Assembly: GCA_900555735.1 (NCBI GenBank)
Contig: USMI01000106.1
Coordinates: 1-6,650 of the forward strand
Direction: 5' to 3'
DNA: 6,650 nt
Origin: an uncultured Eubacteriales bacterium
Lineage (GTDB): Bacteria; Bacillota; Clostridia; Oscillospirales; Oscillospiraceae
Shown here: positions 6,336 through 6,650 of the stretch, piece by piece
How positions within the stretch are numbered: position 1 is the stretch's first letter
How the letters are laid out: each line of letters begins with the position of its first letter
Program-made: the position numbers and the translations under genes
Notes under the pieces: generated by a model
Seen by the model: only the letters and a program-made list of their open reading frames with translations
The model's database searches: none
What the model was told of the DNA's origin: nothing

Positions 6336-6364
6336 ATTATATATCGAACAAGAGTTTCTGTCAA
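6336..6364 (-). promoter_or_regulatory. Perfect sigma-A consensus promoter of the minus-strand operon
   Basis: Reading the minus strand, -35 TTGACA is at 6364-6359 and -10 TATAAT at 6341-6336, separated by exactly 17 bp (6358-6342). All 12 positions match consensus. Transcription should begin near 6329, leaving a ~30-nt leader with GGAGG before the ATG at 6299. The best LexA-like box lies wholly inside the spacer, so bound repressor would block polymerase directly. Confidence 0.9.
6345..6358. promoter_or_regulatory. LexA (SOS) box within the promoter spacer
   Basis: CGAACAAGAGTTTC matches the B. subtilis LexA consensus CGAACRNRYGTTYC at 13 of 14 positions; only the Y at position 9 differs. 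It fills the spacer between the -35 and -10 of the minus-strand promoter. Confidence 0.8.
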
Positions 6365-6372
6365 TAGAAAAT

Positions 6373-6386
6373 CGAACAAAAATTCT
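6373..6386. promoter_or_regulatory. Weaker LexA-like box upstream of the minus-strand -35
   Basis: CGAACAAAAATTCT matches the LexA consensus at 11 of 14 positions. It shares ATCGAACAA as a 9-bp direct repeat with the box at 6345, 28 bp apart. It lies between the two divergent promoters, 17 bp from the plus-strand -35. Confidence 0.5.
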
Positions 6387-6400
6387 AAAATTTTGGAATT
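6381..6400. repeat. A/T-rich 20-bp near-perfect palindrome between divergent promoters
   Basis: Nine of ten base pairs are symmetric (AATTC, AAAATTTT core, GAATT); only 6386/6395 do not match. It could be an operator or a flexible AT-rich upstream element. It overlaps the end of the 6373-6386 box. Confidence 0.4.
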
Positions 6401-6416
6401 CTGTTGACCGCAACAG
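6401..6416. promoter_or_regulatory. Perfect inverted repeat over the helicase -35 (candidate operator)
   Basis: CTGTTGACCGCAACAG has perfect 6-bp arms around ACCG. It covers the -35 hexamer TTGACC of the plus-strand promoter, a position where a dimeric repressor would block transcription. It also fits the proteobacterial LexA pattern CTGT-N8-ACAG, although Firmicute LexA normally uses CGAAC sites. Confidence 0.45.
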
Positions 6417-6432
6417 GATTTTGTATTACAAT
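6404..6432 (+). promoter_or_regulatory. Sigma-A promoter of the helicase gene
   Basis: TTGACC at 6404-6409 and TACAAT at 6427-6432 with a 17-bp spacer: 10 of 12 consensus positions. Predicted start is near 6439, giving a ~30-nt leader. It is divergent from the minus-strand operon promoter; the two -35 boxes are 39 bp apart. Confidence 0.8.
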
Positions 6433-6469
6433 AAGGAAAAACACCACAAGGGATAGGGGAACGCAAGAT

Positions 6470-6650
6470 ATGACAGAACTGGAACAAAAGTTCATTACCG
6501 CGCGGCGGCGGGCTATCGCCGTGGATTACGCCCATTTGAACGATATGCAGCAGCAGGGCACCATGACTACCGAGGGGCCGCTTCTGCTGCTGGCCGGCGC
6601 GGGCAGCGGCAAGACCACGGTGCTGATCCACCGGGTGGCCAACCTGCTGC
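6470..6650 (+). CDS. UvrD/PcrA-like superfamily 1 DNA helicase, N-terminal fragment
   Basis: The first 60 codons of an SF1A helicase are visible; the gene runs off the right edge. ATG 6470 is preceded by AGGGGA (6455-6460), 9 nt upstream, and by a good promoter. The N-terminal stretch, rich in basic and acidic residues, leads to LNDMQQQGTMTTEGPLLLLAGAG, where the glutamines at 27-29 fit the Q motif of UvrD-like helicases. The Walker A motif AGAGSGKT is at residues 42-49 with K48 and T49. Such enzymes unwind DNA 3'-to-5' in repair and in clearing stalled forks. The fragment is too short to tell PcrA/UvrD itself from the additional UvrD-like helicases common in Clostridia, or from RecB/AddA-type relatives, so no symbol is given. 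It shares its control region with the SOS-type operon. Confidence 0.88.
   Translation, partial: MTELEQKFITARRRAIAVDYAHLNDMQQQGTMTTEGPLLLLAGAGSGKTTVLIHRVANLL

Noticed and set aside
6300..6413. Longer 78-codon version of the small membrane protein
   Set aside because: The extra 38 codons run through the consensus promoter and LexA boxes, upstream of the predicted transcript start; GGAGG fixes the start at 6299.
1..6650. CRISPR arrays, tRNA or rRNA genes, insertion sequences or attachment sites
   Set aside because: I saw no regularly spaced repeats, tRNA-like cloverleaf, transposase or terminal inverted repeats with target duplications.

Overview
The window reads as chromosomal DNA of a high-GC, spore-forming member of the Clostridia. 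The coding regions are GC-rich, the ribosome-binding sites are AGGAGG-like, the SOS boxes are of the Firmicute CGAAC type, and a complete spoIIA sporulation locus is present. The protein style resembles Oscillospiraceae gut bacteria (Flavonifractor or Oscillibacter relatives), but that placement is an inference from general resemblance, not from a search.

Layout. (1) 1-2249, plus strand: the C-terminal five-sixths of valyl-tRNA synthetase (valS), closed by a perfect 16-bp stem-loop terminator. (2) 2386-2604: a gene-free stretch crowded with inverted repeats, including a 20-bp perfect palindrome that looks like a terminator for the minus strand. (3) 2619-4133, plus strand: spoIIAA, spoIIAB and sigF, the anti-anti-sigma, anti-sigma and sigma factor module that switches on the forespore programme. 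(4) 4021-6299, minus strand: a three-gene operon made of a 40-aa single-span membrane protein, a radical SAM protein with a helix-hairpin-helix motif, and a DUF4130-type protein of the kind paired with it. The last gene runs convergently into sigF and overlaps it by 113 bp. (5) 6300-6469: a compact divergent control region. (6) 6470-6650, plus strand: the first 60 codons of a UvrD/PcrA-like helicase, cut by the window edge.

The most interesting part is the minus-strand operon and its control region. Its promoter is a perfect sigma-A consensus (TTGACA, 17-bp spacer, TATAAT). A 13/14 match to the Firmicute LexA box sits entirely inside the spacer, and two weaker boxes lie on either side. The radical SAM protein ends in QLSLF, a textbook beta-clamp-binding pentapeptide. 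Together these suggest a DNA-damage-induced module: a small membrane protein of unknown role (possibly a division brake) made first, then a clamp-tethered radical SAM/DUF4130 pair of unsolved repair chemistry, opposite a helicase gene. The promoter, boxes and motifs are visible in the sequence; the SOS and repair roles are inferred from them and from the protein families.
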